Assembly (NCBI GenBank): GCA_013150955.1
Contig: JAADJD010000013.1
Location: 1 to 64,000, forward strand
Reading direction: 5' to 3'
DNA from: Calditrichota bacterium
Lineage (GTDB): Bacteria; Calditrichota; Calditrichia; RBG-13-44-9; J042
Length of the DNA: 64,000 nucleotides
Numbering within the stretch: position 1 is the stretch's first letter; each line of letters opens with the position of its first letter. Positions 55,157 to 64,000 of this stretch are shown here, piece after piece. The position numbers were made by a program, and so were the translations under genes. The notes below the pieces were generated by a model, which was not told the DNA's origin, ran no database searches, and saw nothing but the letters and a program-made list of their open reading frames with translations.

Positions 55157-55912
55157 TTAAACACTTAGTTCTTTCTTCAACATCCGTTTCAGGGTCTTGA
55201 TGGTTTCGGAATGAATCTGGGAAATCCGGCTTTCGGAAACATTCAGAATTTTACCAATTTCCTTAAACGTCAGGCGTTCGTAATAGTACAGGGTCAAAGC
55301 CAGCCGGGCTTTTTCGGGCAGCTTCTTGATTAACCGGGCCAGCACCTCCTTCATTTCCTGCGATTCCAGGTCCTCCAGCGGATTGCCCGTGGAGCTATCT
55401 TCCACCGAATCGTACAAATTGTGATCATCAAAATTGGGATTGGGTTTGTCCAGTGAAACCATGTTCGTCCGGTTCAATTCGGACTGCCACTGGTGATACT
55501 CTTCCTCGCTGATTCCCAGATGATACGCCACCTGCTGATCCGAAATTTCACCCCGTTGAACCTGCTCCAGCTCTTCCACAACCTTCTTAATCTTGTTCGA
55601 CTTGGACCGCAGGGATCGCGGAATCCAATCCTGCTTCCGCAACTCATCGATAATGGCCCCTTTAATCCGTGGAATGGCGTAAGTCTCGAACTTGATGCCA
55701 AAGTAGGGATTGTAACGATCCAGCGCTTCGCTTAACCCAATAACCCCGATGTGCACCAGATCCTCACGATCCACGTTCGAGGGAATGGATTTAAACAATT
55801 TGTTTACCACATAATGCACCAGGCCTAAATACTTGACCATCAACTGATTGCGTAATTCCGGGGATTTCTGTTGATGGTACGCTTGCCACAATGAATCCAC
55901 TTTTGCCTTCAT
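55157..55912 (-). CDS. fliA: Flagellar sigma factor FliA (sigma-28)
   Basis: Directs RNA polymerase to late flagellar and chemotaxis promoters. 251 residues: region 2 (about 20-90; DLVHIGVIGLSEALDRYNPYFGIKFETYAIPRIKGAIIDELRKQDWIPRS), region 3 (about 95-160), and region 4 (about 195-250; LTFKEIGKILNVSESRISQIHSETIKTLKRML). The DELR-x-x-DW/IPRS motif is diagnostic of FliA. AGGAAG lies before the ATG. Last gene of the flagellar export operon; no flgM anti-sigma gene is visible. Confidence 0.96.
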   Translation of the reverse strand: MKAKVDSLWQAYHQQKSPELRNQLMVKYLGLVHYVVNKLFKSIPSNVDREDLVHIGVIGLSEALDRYNPYFGIKFETYAIPRIKGAIIDELRKQDWIPRSLRSKSNKIKKVVEELEQVQRGEISDQQVAYHLGISEEEYHQWQSELNRTNMVSLDKPNPNFDDHNLYDSVEDSSTGNPLEDLESQEMKEVLARLIKKLPEKARLALTLYYYERLTFKEIGKILNVSESRISQIHSETIKTLKRMLKKELSV

Positions 55913-55937
55913 TGCTTCTTCCTTTCCTTATATTGAT

Positions 55938-56204
55938 TTATTGATTTTCTCCCGTTGATGAAGGGGACTGAACCGGGACCTGTTCCGGCGCAGCCTCTTC
56001 TTCATTCTTTTTCAATTGGGCTTTCAAAAAATTGTAGGTGGTTTGATTGTAAATGAGCAACACCACCAGCTCCAGCACGGAAAAAATCAGGTAAATGACA
56101 AACGACCGAATTAGATTATCCAGTAACGAAAGCTTGAGATAAAATCCCGACAGGAACGTGATCAAAAAGACCAGAATGGACAGTTTAAAGGGTAACTGAC
56201 TCAT
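55938..56204 (-). CDS. Small two-helix membrane protein between flhG and fliA
   Basis: 88 residues: TM helices at about 8-28 and 33-54, then a charged Glu/Pro/Gln tail. The ATG overlaps the flhG stop codon by four bases and fliA starts 25 bases downstream, so it belongs to the operon. Small membrane proteins at this place occur in other flagellar operons, but I do not recognise the family. Confidence 0.7.
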   Translation of the reverse strand: MSQLPFKLSILVFLITFLSGFYLKLSLLDNLIRSFVIYLIFSVLELVVLLIYNQTTYNFLKAQLKKNEEEAAPEQVPVQSPSSTGENQ

Positions 56205-57064
56205 AACGTTACCTCACTGTTATGGGTTACAGAGCGCACTTTATGTGGCATCTGACGGGCCAGATCCTCAGCCACCTGCTGAATGGTTTTCCACACTTTG
56301 GATTTCAACCGCTGTTGCCAGGGAAACGCCTGCGATCCAACACAATCCCGCACCGACAAATCGAAAGGAATGTTGGCCGCCAGCGGAACGGTGCTATTCA
56401 GAAAATGCTTTAACGCAGCATTTAACTTCTCATGGGCCTCTTCACCCCCTTTCTCCGTGATGGTTTGATTCAAAACCAGCTCAAACACATCCAGCGATAC
56501 ATATGGTTGAATTGCCTTTAAAAACAGATAAGAATCGATAATGGCCGTGGGATCGGGTATGGTGGTTAAAAACACCCGATGAGCGGCCTGTATCAAGGTC
56601 AAATTCCAGGTATTGAGTCCCGTCTGTGTATCGAAGAGGATGATGTCGTAGATTTCCCGGAAGGGAGCCAGCTCTTCCAGCAAAAAGCTGCTATTATCGG
56701 CCGCTCCGGAATACACCGCTGCTGCATTGCCCTCGTTGGGAAACAGGTGCAATCCCGGTTGGAGCTCAATGAAAGGCCCCATGCGGTCGGGCTTTCCGAT
56801 GGTCAGTAACTGATTCACCGTAAATTCAGGATTCACATTGCTGAAAATGTGCAGCGAAGGATTGCGTAAATTGGCATCCACCAATAAGACCTGATAACCT
56901 CGGGTCGCCAGAATTTCTCCCAGGGCCAGCGTGAAGAAGCTTTTCCCTACGCCTCCCTTTCCACTGGCAACCAGAAACATTCGGGCACCTGCCTGGGTAT
57001 CAGCCGCTGGCCGCGTCGGGTATTGCCGGGCCAATTTCCGTAATTGACTTGCCTGATCCATCAT
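56201..57064 (-). CDS. flhG: Flagellar number regulator FlhG (MinD/ParA-like ATPase)
   Basis: Cytoplasmic and membrane-bound ATPase that restrains FlhF and sets flagellar number. 287 residues: the N-terminal DQASQLRKL helix that stimulates FlhF, deviant Walker A SGKGGVGKS (34-42), LLVDANLRNPSLH, and ILFDTQTGLN, where FlhG normally has DTGAG; the amphipathic C-terminal helix is present. The frame overlaps flhF by four bases. Order flhF-flhG-(small TM)-fliA is common. Confidence 0.92.
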   Translation of the reverse strand: MMDQASQLRKLARQYPTRPAADTQAGARMFLVASGKGGVGKSFFTLALGEILATRGYQVLLVDANLRNPSLHIFSNVNPEFTVNQLLTIGKPDRMGPFIELQPGLHLFPNEGNAAAVYSGAADNSSFLLEELAPFREIYDIILFDTQTGLNTWNLTLIQAAHRVFLTTIPDPTAIIDSYLFLKAIQPYVSLDVFELVLNQTITEKGGEEAHEKLNAALKHFLNSTVPLAANIPFDLSVRDCVGSQAFPWQQRLKSKVWKTIQQVAEDLARQMPHKVRSVTHNSEVTL

Positions 57065-58329
57065 GCGTTCAACACTCCTTTGTAAATAAGATTCGACAGC
57101 AACGTTCGGTCTGCGGGAACGATATCGTTCGGAACCGTCTGACCGGTGGTTAAAAAGCTGACCGGTAACTGATGCTTGTAGAGAATATTGATGATATTGC
57201 CGGTATGAATGCTTTCGTCCAGTTTGCTAAAAATGAATCGATTGGGACGCAGTAGCTGGAAGCGTTTCACCACATCCAGCATGGTTTTCAGACTGGCGGT
57301 TAAACTCAGTACCAGATGCACCTCATCAGGATTTGCCGCATCCACAAATTTCTGCAGGTCGCGCAAATGTTGATCATGTTTTTGACTGCGCCCAACGGTA
57401 TCGATCAGAATGATCTCTTTGTCTTTGTATTTGTAAATGGCTTCCCGAATTTCCTGCGGGCTATAGGCCACACTCATGGGAATGTTGGCAATGTTCGCAA
57501 AGGTTTGCAATTGCTCAATGGCAGCAATCCGGTACGTATCCGCAGAAATCAACGCTACCCGCCGATTGAAAAACAGCTTCAGGTTGGCGGCAATTTTTGC
57601 AATGGTGGTGGTTTTGCCCACACCTGTCGGCCCAACCAGCGCGATGACATACGGAGTGCGTTTAATCTTATCCAGCGGCTGGGCAATCTTAATCATTTTC
57701 CCCAGCAGATTCAGCAGATTGCGGGTAACCACTTCGCGCTTGCCGTAATCGGTCATATGCGTGTGGGAATACACCGTTTGAACAATGGCCTTGGCCAGAT
57801 CTTCATGCACCTCGTTGTCCACCAGCTTTTTCAGCATTTCCTTGAACAATTCTGGCAGGGCAGGCATGCGGCTGTATTTCAGAAAATCTGCCACCTGATT
57901 CAGGGTTTTCTTGATGTCGCTGATTTCATCCCTTAGCTCCACAATGTTGCTCAGCTGCTCCAGAATTTTTTTGCGTTCGGCTTCCCAGGCGGCAAAATCA
58001 AAATCTGCCGGACGGGTACCGTTTCCATTTTTGGGGGAATCCTGCACCAGGGTGTCCAGTCGGGCACCCTTCGCGTTGGCATAAGTGGCCTTACCGGTCG
58101 CGGCGGAAGATTCCGTTGTATTGGCCATGCCTCGCAACCGGCCATTTCTGGGCGAAACACTATCCAGACCGGCAGTGATTTCGTAATATTCCTTGCCTCC
58201 CCAAAAATCCAGCTTGCCCCCGTTCTTAATCTTCCTCGAATTGAGGATGATGGCTTCGGGGCCCAGCTCGTTCTTCATCTGCTCGAATGCTTCCTGAAAC
58301 GTCCTTCCCACATACTTTTTAATTCTCAT
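57061..58329 (-). CDS. flhF: Flagellar placement GTPase FlhF (SRP family)
   Basis: Positions the new flagellum, often at the pole. 422 residues: basic N-domain (about 1-110; MRIKKYVGRTFQEAFEQMKNELGPEAIILNSRKI), the N domain of the NG core and the GTPase domain with P-loop GPTGVGKTT (233-241), ADTYRIAAIEQL, DTVGRS (about 310-315; DTAGRS is usual) and FSKLDES. It overlaps the end of flhA by 11 bases. Confidence 0.94.
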   Translation of the reverse strand: MRIKKYVGRTFQEAFEQMKNELGPEAIILNSRKIKNGGKLDFWGGKEYYEITAGLDSVSPRNGRLRGMANTTESSAATGKATYANAKGARLDTLVQDSPKNGNGTRPADFDFAAWEAERKKILEQLSNIVELRDEISDIKKTLNQVADFLKYSRMPALPELFKEMLKKLVDNEVHEDLAKAIVQTVYSHTHMTDYGKREVVTRNLLNLLGKMIKIAQPLDKIKRTPYVIALVGPTGVGKTTTIAKIAANLKLFFNRRVALISADTYRIAAIEQLQTFANIANIPMSVAYSPQEIREAIYKYKDKEIILIDTVGRSQKHDQHLRDLQKFVDAANPDEVHLVLSLTASLKTMLDVVKRFQLLRPNRFIFSKLDESIHTGNIINILYKHQLPVSFLTTGQTVPNDIVPADRTLLSNLIYKGVLNA

Positions 58330-60382
58330 TGGAAATCCTCACTTTTCCTATGGATTCGATTTGGACATCTGCCGGCAATTCTCCAAAGGAGATTACCGCA
58401 ACATCCGGGAATACATTTTCGATCAACTTGCGGAAATAGGCCCGGATGGCGGGGGAACAAACAATCACCGGCTGATAACCCTGACTGATCGCCTGTTCCA
58501 CATTTTCGGCAACGCTGCGGTGGATTTGTTGAATGACGGCTGGTGACAGCCCCAGCGTATTGGTGACCTGCTTCTGCTTTTGCAGGGAGCTGGTAATCAA
58601 TTGTTCGATTTTGGCATCCAACGTAATGGCCCGGATGACGCCATCCTCATCCTGGTACAGTTTGGCGATCGTGTCGGAAAGGGCATAGCGCACGTATTCG
58701 GTGAGTACCTCCACATTTTTGGTGACGTTGGCGTAATCGGCCAGCGTCTCCAGGATCGTCACCAGATCCCGGATGGGGATATTTTCCCGAAGCAAATTCT
58801 GCAACACTTTTTGAATGGCCCCAATGGACAGCTGGTCGGGCACCAGCTCTTCGACCACAGCAGGATAATCCTTCTTCAGGTTATCCAGCAGTTGTTTCAC
58901 CTCCTGGCGGCCCAGCAACTTGTCCGCATTGCGGCGGATAACTTCCATCAAATGCGTCGAAAGTACCGCCGACGGTTCCACAACAGTGTAACCGGCCAGT
59001 TCGGCCGCCTGCTTTTGTTCCGGGCGAATCCATACCGCGGGTAATCCAAATGCGGGTTCGGTTACCGGAATGCCTTCGATCTCCTCTTCCACGTTTCCGG
59101 GATTCATGGCCAGGTAATGCCCCACCAGCAACTCGTTGCGGGCCACCTCGTTCCCGCGAATCTTGATGACGTACTCATCGGGATTGAGCTGCAGATTATC
59201 GCGCACCCGGATCGGCGGCACGATGATGCCCACTTCCATGGCCATCTGTTTGCGCATGGAGGTGATGCGCTCGAACAAATCGCCACCCTGTTCGGTATCC
59301 ACCAGCGCAATCAGGTTGTAGCCGATCTCCAGTTCCAGAGCGTCCACCTGCAGGTAGTTTTCGATTTCCACCGTGGGAGCGGGCAGCTGAGCCTCTTCAA
59401 CCATTTCTTCCATTTCTTCCTCCAGTTCCTTGGCCTGGCGCACGGAGTAACCAATGAAGGCAATGATGCTGGCCAGAAGGAAGAACGGCACCGATGGCAG
59501 ACCGGGCGTAAAAGCAAACAATCCCAGCGTTCCGGCGGCAATAAAGAGGGCCTTGGGATTGGCAAACAGCTGAGTGGTCAGGTCGGCGCCCAGATTGTCC
59601 TGACTGGCAGCCCGGGTCACCACGATACCGGCAGAGGTGGACACCAGCAGGGCGGGAATCTGGGAAACCAGGCCATCGCCGATGGTCAACAGGCTGTAGG
59701 TTTGCAACGCCTGTCCGGCCGACATGCCCATCTGGGCCATGCCGATGATCAACCCGCCCACAATGTTTATGGTTGTGATGATCAATCCGGCAATGGCATC
59801 CCCACGGACAAACTTGCTGGCCCCATCCATGGCTCCGTAAAAATCGGCTTCCCGGGAGATCAGTTCGCGGCGCTGGCGGGCTTCCTCTTCGGTGATGATA
59901 CCGGCATTTAAATCGGCGTCGATGCTCATCTGTTTGCCGGGCATGGCATCCAGGGTAAACCGCGCGGCCACCTCCGCAATTCGCCCCGCTCCCTTCACAA
60001 TCACCACAAACTGAATGATGATCAGAATGAGAAAGATGATGAAACCCACCACATAATTGCCCTTCACCACAAAACTCCCAAAAGAGCGGATGATCTCTCC
60101 GGCGTAAGCTTCCCCCAGAATCAGGCGTGTTGAGGCAATATTTAAAGACAATCGGAACAAGGTTAAAACCAGTAACAGACTGGGGAAAACGGATATTTCC
60201 AGCGGATTGGTTAAATAGAGCGAAACCAGCAGCAACACCAGAGCGGCCGAGATGTTCAGGGCCAGTAACACATCCAGCAAGGCCGGCGGCAATGGGATAA
60301 TCATCAACACCAGAATGGTGATGACCCCAACTGCCAGAAAGATGTCGCTATTCCGTTGCCACATGGTGGTTGCTTTCTCCAT
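58319..60382 (-). CDS. flhA: Flagellar export apparatus protein FlhA
   Basis: Inner-membrane export gate component. 687 residues: eight TM helices up to about 310, the FHIPEP region (AARFTLDAMPGKQMSIDADLNAGIITEEEARQRR, then FYGAMDGASKFVRGDAIAG), and a large cytoplasmic domain (about 335-687) forming the nonameric ring. The TAATG overlap with flhB couples translation. Confidence 0.97.
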   Translation of the reverse strand: MEKATTMWQRNSDIFLAVGVITILVLMIIPLPPALLDVLLALNISAALVLLLVSLYLTNPLEISVFPSLLLVLTLFRLSLNIASTRLILGEAYAGEIIRSFGSFVVKGNYVVGFIIFLILIIIQFVVIVKGAGRIAEVAARFTLDAMPGKQMSIDADLNAGIITEEEARQRRELISREADFYGAMDGASKFVRGDAIAGLIITTINIVGGLIIGMAQMGMSAGQALQTYSLLTIGDGLVSQIPALLVSTSAGIVVTRAASQDNLGADLTTQLFANPKALFIAAGTLGLFAFTPGLPSVPFFLLASIIAFIGYSVRQAKELEEEMEEMVEEAQLPAPTVEIENYLQVDALELEIGYNLIALVDTEQGGDLFERITSMRKQMAMEVGIIVPPIRVRDNLQLNPDEYVIKIRGNEVARNELLVGHYLAMNPGNVEEEIEGIPVTEPAFGLPAVWIRPEQKQAAELAGYTVVEPSAVLSTHLMEVIRRNADKLLGRQEVKQLLDNLKKDYPAVVEELVPDQLSIGAIQKVLQNLLRENIPIRDLVTILETLADYANVTKNVEVLTEYVRYALSDTIAKLYQDEDGVIRAITLDAKIEQLITSSLQKQKQVTNTLGLSPAVIQQIHRSVAENVEQAISQGYQPVIVCSPAIRAYFRKLIENVFPDVAVISFGELPADVQIESIGKVRISNEN

Positions 60383-61449
60383 TAAACGGTCTTTTGCTTC
60401 AGTTTATACACATAGGCCAGTACTTCGGCCACGGCCTGGAAGAACTGCTCCGGAATTTCCTGATCCAGCTCCACGGTCTGGTACAGCGCCCGGGCCAGCG
60501 GTGGATCTTCCACAATGGGCACATCGTGCATTTCTGCCAGATCCCGAATGCGCAGGGCGATCAGGTTTTGTCCTTTAGCCACCACTTTGGGTGCCCGCAT
60601 TTGTTCAACGTCATACTTCAATGCCACGGCATAATGCGTGGGGTTGGTAATGACCACATCCGCCGTGGGCACGTTCTGCATCATGCGTTTCATGGCCATC
60701 TGGATCTGCACGCTGCGAATCTTCGATTTGATCTTGGGATCTCCCTCGGTCTGCTTGGCCTCGTCCTTCACTTCCTGCTTGGTCATCATCAAGTTCTTGA
60801 TGTGTTGATACTTCTGAAAGGCGAAGTCGGCGGCGGCAATCAAAATAAAGATGGCCGCGATTTTAAAACTGACCTTAAATCCCGCCGAGATCATGAAACT
60901 GGCGATCTGCGATACGTCCTTATCCTGCAGCGGGATGAATTCTTCCCGGTATCCCATGATAGCCTGATAACCGATGAAGATCACGATGGTCAGTTTGAGG
61001 ATATTTTTCACCAGCTCTTCCACCGTGCGGGCAGAAAACAGGATCTTTTTAAATCCCTTCAGGGGATTGATTTTCTCGAACTTGAACTGAAGCGGCTCCA
61101 GGGTAAATAAGAATCCTACTTGCATGATGCTGGCGGCCATACCGATCACCATAATCCCGATCATGAATCCCAGAACCAGTATTCCCAGGCTCCCCAATCC
61201 CTGAATCAGATAGTAGTGAATGGTCTCCGGAGTCAGTTCAATCATGTACCCACCATTCAAAATCTCGTGGTAAATCAAGCGCGTTTGCTGGTAAAAAAAG
61301 CCGCCCAGCAGGTAGAGTAAAGACAACCCACTGATCAACCCGATGGCCGAATTGATCTCGATACTCTTGGCCACATTGCCCTTTCTTCGGGCTTCTTCCA
61401 GGCGCTTACTGGTTGGCTTTTCGGTTTTTTCCTGGAAACTATCCGCCAT
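60382..61449 (-). CDS. flhB: Flagellar export apparatus protein FlhB
   Basis: Substrate-specificity switch of the export apparatus. 355 residues: N-terminal EKTEKPTSKRLEEARRKGNVAKS, four TM helices (about 33-55, 84-108, 145-165, 190-210), and a cytoplasmic domain with the autocleavage motif NPTH (269-272) and YAVALKYD. TAATG overlap with fliR. Confidence 0.97.
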   Translation of the reverse strand: MADSFQEKTEKPTSKRLEEARRKGNVAKSIEINSAIGLISGLSLLYLLGGFFYQQTRLIYHEILNGGYMIELTPETIHYYLIQGLGSLGILVLGFMIGIMVIGMAASIMQVGFLFTLEPLQFKFEKINPLKGFKKILFSARTVEELVKNILKLTIVIFIGYQAIMGYREEFIPLQDKDVSQIASFMISAGFKVSFKIAAIFILIAAADFAFQKYQHIKNLMMTKQEVKDEAKQTEGDPKIKSKIRSVQIQMAMKRMMQNVPTADVVITNPTHYAVALKYDVEQMRAPKVVAKGQNLIALRIRDLAEMHDVPIVEDPPLARALYQTVELDQEIPEQFFQAVAEVLAYVYKLKQKTV

Positions 61450-62216
61450 TACATTACCTGCAAGATATAGGTGACGTTATTTTCAAACTGCTCCAGCAAC
61501 TTCTGAAAAACGTAAATGAACAATGGCATACCGAAAATCAGTGCCGAGAATCCTGCCAGCATCCGCAACGGAATGCCCACAAAGAAGATGTTCATCTGTG
61601 GCACCGCCCGCGCAATGATCCCCATGGCCACACTGGTTAAAAAGAGGGTGACCACTGCCGGAGCGGCAATCTTGATCCCGATGATGAACACCTCTGCCGA
61701 AATCCGCATAATACGCTGAACGGCCAGTTGCGTCAGTTGCCATCCGCCTATGGGAATGGTACGGTAGCTGTAAGCCAGCGCCTCGATCAGGTAATGATGG
61801 CCATCCAGCAACAGGAATACCAGCATGGCCATATTGGTCTTTAACCGGGCAATGACCGACAGCGGCTGGTTAAACGTGGGATCGATTTCCTGAACCATGG
61901 AGAAACCCATGTCCAGCCCGATGTATTCACCGGCCATCTCGATGCCAACAAACAGGAAACCCAGCACAAAGCCAATGATTACTCCGGTAAACATTTCGGT
62001 AAACACCAGCACCAGCACCTGTAACCAATCCAGGGCAATGTCTGGTGTTTGAGGTTCCACCACCGGGAAAATCAACAGAGACACCAATCCGCCCAGGCCC
62101 ACCTTAAACATCATGGGAACACTGCGGGAGCTGAAAACCGGTGCCGCAATGAATAACGAGGTCATGCGCACCAGAATCAGGAAAAACAGCAATATTTGAT
62201 GTTCGGTATAAGCCAT
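61449..62216 (-). CDS. fliR: Flagellar export apparatus protein FliR
   Basis: 255 residues, six predicted TM helices. VGLGGLVSLLIFP (in KVGLGGLV), GFVLGFLFVGIEMAGEYIGLDMGFS and the C-terminal FGIMPLFIYVFQKLLEQF-like end are FliR/SpaR hallmarks. Part of the fliPQR export-gate core. Confidence 0.95.
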   Translation of the reverse strand: MAYTEHQILLFFLILVRMTSLFIAAPVFSSRSVPMMFKVGLGGLVSLLIFPVVEPQTPDIALDWLQVLVLVFTEMFTGVIIGFVLGFLFVGIEMAGEYIGLDMGFSMVQEIDPTFNQPLSVIARLKTNMAMLVFLLLDGHHYLIEALAYSYRTIPIGGWQLTQLAVQRIMRISAEVFIIGIKIAAPAVVTLFLTSVAMGIIARAVPQMNIFFVGIPLRMLAGFSALIFGMPLFIYVFQKLLEQFENNVTYILQVM

Positions 62217-62217
62217 A

Positions 62218-62487
62218 TTAACGCACCAGTGTCGGTATTAAGTTGAACACAGCAATGGTATAGTTTTGCATGAGCTGTAACATCCAGGGCAACAAAAGCA
62301 GCAACAAGATGACCACCGCAATGATTTTGGGAATGAAGGTCATGGTCATTTCGTTAATGGACGTCACAGCCTGAAAAATACCGATCAGGAACCCCACCAC
62401 CAGGGTAACCAGCAGGATGGGCCCGGCGATGAGAATGACCGTGTAAATGGCATCGGTTAAAAATTTGATCACAAACTGTTCAGTCAT
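62218..62487 (-). CDS. fliQ: Flagellar export apparatus protein FliQ
   Basis: 89 residues, two TM helices (about 15-38 and 52-72) with the family's AGPILLVTLVVGFLIGIFQAVTSINEMT and TFIPKIIAV. Its stop codon is one base from the fliR ATG. Confidence 0.95.
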   Translation of the reverse strand: MTEQFVIKFLTDAIYTVILIAGPILLVTLVVGFLIGIFQAVTSINEMTMTFIPKIIAVVILLLLLLPWMLQLMQNYTIAVFNLIPTLVR

Positions 62488-62502
62488 CTTCTTATTCTCA
62501 CT

Positions 62503-63294
62503 TTAAAAACTGTTCACCAGGGAATTGACCAGCAAATACCACCCATCCACCAGCACGAACAGCAGGATCTTGAATGGTAGCGAAATCATCATGGGTGGCA
62601 ACATGAGCATTCCCATGGACATGAGCACACTCCCCACGACCATGTCGATAATGAGGAATGGGATGTAAATGATAAACCCGATTTGAAAAGCGATCCGCAG
62701 TTCGCTGATGGCAAATGCCGGGATCAGGGCCAGGGTAGATACTTCGTCGGCATTCAACGGTTTTTGATCCTGAGACAGGCGCACAAAAAGCGCCAGGTCT
62801 TTCTCGCGAGTATGTTTGAACAAAAAGGCGCGAATGGGTTCCATGGCGCGCTCGTAGGCTTCCTGCTGGGTAATCTGCCCATCCAGATAGGGTCGCAGGG
62901 CGTTATCGTGCACGGCCTCCCAGGTCGGTGCCATGATAAAAAAGGTCAGGAACAGCGCCAGTCCCACCAGCACCTGATTGGGTGGAATTTGTTGCGTCCC
63001 CAGCGCCTGGCGGATGAAGTGAAACACGATGACGATCCGGGTAAAGGAGGTCAACAGGATCAGAAAAGCGGGTGCCAGGCTCAGGACGGTCATCAGGAAA
63101 ATCAACTGCAGGGTAACCGTAAAATCCTGCGGTGTTCGGGCGGTATCCACGCCAATGGTGACCTTTGGCAACGGCAGCGGCTGGTTTCCTGGCTGAGCCA
63201 GGGCCGGCACTTCACTTCCGGGGAACAACAGCAACAACCCCAGAAAGTACATGGCGTAGCGAAATTTTCCTTTGTTGTAAATTCGAGCCACCAT
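62503..63294 (-). CDS. fliP: Flagellar export apparatus protein FliP
   Basis: 263 residues from the ATG at 63294, four bases after the fliO stop codon. It has a signal peptide (about 10-34), then the FliP pattern: [83 protein letters not shown]. All four TM segments and the periplasmic loop are present. Confidence 0.96.
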   Translation of the reverse strand: MVARIYNKGKFRYAMYFLGLLLLFPGSEVPALAQPGNQPLPLPKVTIGVDTARTPQDFTVTLQLIFLMTVLSLAPAFLILLTSFTRIVIVFHFIRQALGTQQIPPNQVLVGLALFLTFFIMAPTWEAVHDNALRPYLDGQITQQEAYERAMEPIRAFLFKHTREKDLALFVRLSQDQKPLNADEVSTLALIPAFAISELRIAFQIGFIIYIPFLIIDMVVGSVLMSMGMLMLPPMMISLPFKILLFVLVDGWYLLVNSLVNSF

Positions 63295-63298
63295 CTGT

Positions 63299-63757
63299 TT
63301 ATTTCTCAACTTTCTTTTTCAACAAAGACCAGAACACATTCGGGGTCACAGCACCTGAAGAGACCTGATTCTTCTCGATCCATTGCATCAACTGGGGACT
63401 CTGTTGTAACTCGCCCAGATTGCTGATAGACGATTCGGTAATCCCCAACAGGAGGAAACGATCGAACACCTTTACCAGCGCAATGGAATGCTGGGCGTGC
63501 AGGGGTGCTCTGGCCACCACCTGAAACCACTCCTGATCCCCGATGATCCCCAGCTGCCGCCCCCAGACTTTTTTAATGAAAAAGACCAGCAGAAAAATCA
63601 GCGCCAGGATCAGGATCAGCATGGCCACGGCTTTAAACACCAGCCAGCCCAATTCCGGGGTTTCTGCACCGGCAGGCGCCTGCGGATCCGACGGCTGAGC
63701 CAGCAGAGCAGCGGCCGGCACGAGTGGAGTCAGGATGTAAAACAACCCTCGTTTCAT
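63299..63757 (-). CDS. fliO: Flagellar biogenesis protein FliO
   Basis: 152 residues: N-terminal signal or TM segment (about 3-20), TM helix (about 33-58; [24 protein letters not shown]) and a small cytoplasmic domain ([35 protein letters not shown]). FliO is a weakly conserved assembly helper for FliP. ATGA overlap with fliN. Confidence 0.9.
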   Translation of the reverse strand: MKRGLFYILTPLVPAAALLAQPSDPQAPAGAETPELGWLVFKAVAMLILILALIFLLVFFIKKVWGRQLGIIGDQEWFQVVARAPLHAQHSIALVKVFDRFLLLGITESSISNLGELQQSPQLMQWIEKNQVSSGAVTPNVFWSLLKKKVEK

Positions 63758-64000
63758 TCTCCTGGCGTCCCCAGTTTTTTAATCCGGTCTGCCGGGTCGA
63801 TGAGGTTGGTGATCCGAATGCCAAAATGCTTATCGACTACCACCACCTCACCCTCGGCCATTTTTTTGTTGTTCACATACAAATCCACCGGTTCGCCAGC
63901 CATCTTGTCCAGTTCGATGATGGAGCCCCGTTCCAGCTCCAGAATATCCTTGATGTACATGCGGGTGCGCCCCAGCTCAATGGAAACGGGCAACACAATG
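63754..64000 (-). CDS. fliN: Flagellar switch protein FliN (5' end outside window)
   Basis: At least 82 codons at the 3' end of the gene. [64 protein letters not shown] is the SpoA (FliMN_C) domain of FliN. The frame stays open to the window edge; an in-frame GTG lies at 63996, but the domain starts before it, so the real start is upstream and the gene is partial here. Confidence 0.95.
   Translation of the reverse strand, partial: IVLPVSIELGRTRMYIKDILELERGSIIELDKMAGEPVDLYVNNKKMAEGEVVVVDKHFGIRITNLIDPADRIKKLGTPGE

Noticed and set aside
1-64000. tRNA or rRNA genes
   Set aside because: No cloverleaf with an intact T-loop (GTTCRANNC) and no rRNA-like stretch was recognised by eye; a covariance search would settle this.

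Overview
The window looks like a piece of a chromosome from a Gram-negative, flagellated bacterium. The Gram-negative cell plan is shown by a TonB-dependent receptor, beta-barrel proteins, lipoproteins and ADP-heptose (LPS core) genes. The combination of split HldE enzymes, FecR/CHASE2-cyclase genes, PDZ-only and M64 secreted proteins, and a flagellar export operon ending in flhA-flhF-flhG-fliA points to the FCB side of the tree, most likely Calditrichota-like. That placement is inference by eye only. I recognised no rRNA, tRNA, CRISPR array, phage or transposase gene.

Layout. 1-24 kb is a mosaic of short transcription units on both strands. It holds a partial lipoprotein, citrate synthase, a bifunctional formiminotransferase-cyclodeaminase, a PDZ protein, a hybrid histidine kinase, an M64 peptidase, a thioesterase, AlaS, a methyltransferase, a TonB receptor, a two-gene metalloregulator module (DtxR-type repressor plus a free-standing Fur C-terminal domain), an M19 dipeptidase and a GT4 glycosyltransferase. 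24.4-28.1 kb is a three-gene biotin-dependent acyl-CoA carboxylase operon. 28.4-34.9 kb is a four-gene envelope operon: secreted protein, FecR protein, beta-barrel, CHASE2 adenylate cyclase. 35-46.5 kb holds NadK and then a plus-strand run of housekeeping and envelope genes (trmB, recJ, a rodZ-like gene, a thioredoxin-fold lipoprotein, ggt, hldE in two parts, a LysM transglycosylase). 46.5-64 kb is entirely minus strand: a PspC protein, then a motility supercluster. Its 3' half is regulatory (FapA/DUF342, a REC-histidine kinase, a FliK-like protein, a membrane AMIN/TPR/HTH protein, a GAF histidine kinase, an HDOD protein). Its 5' half is the export apparatus and its placement and sigma factors (fliN-O-P-Q-R, flhB, flhA, flhF, flhG, fliA).

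The intergenic gaps carry at least ten copies of one 150-210 bp fold-back repeat. Every copy whose core can be read lies in the same chromosomal orientation, whatever the strand of its neighbours. The most system-like observations are that polarised repeat, the DtxR/Fur-C module with a palindromic operator on its own promoter, the FecR/barrel/CHASE2-cyclase operon, the C2H2-finger-like insert in the formiminotransferase, and the membrane-anchored HTH protein in the motility cluster.
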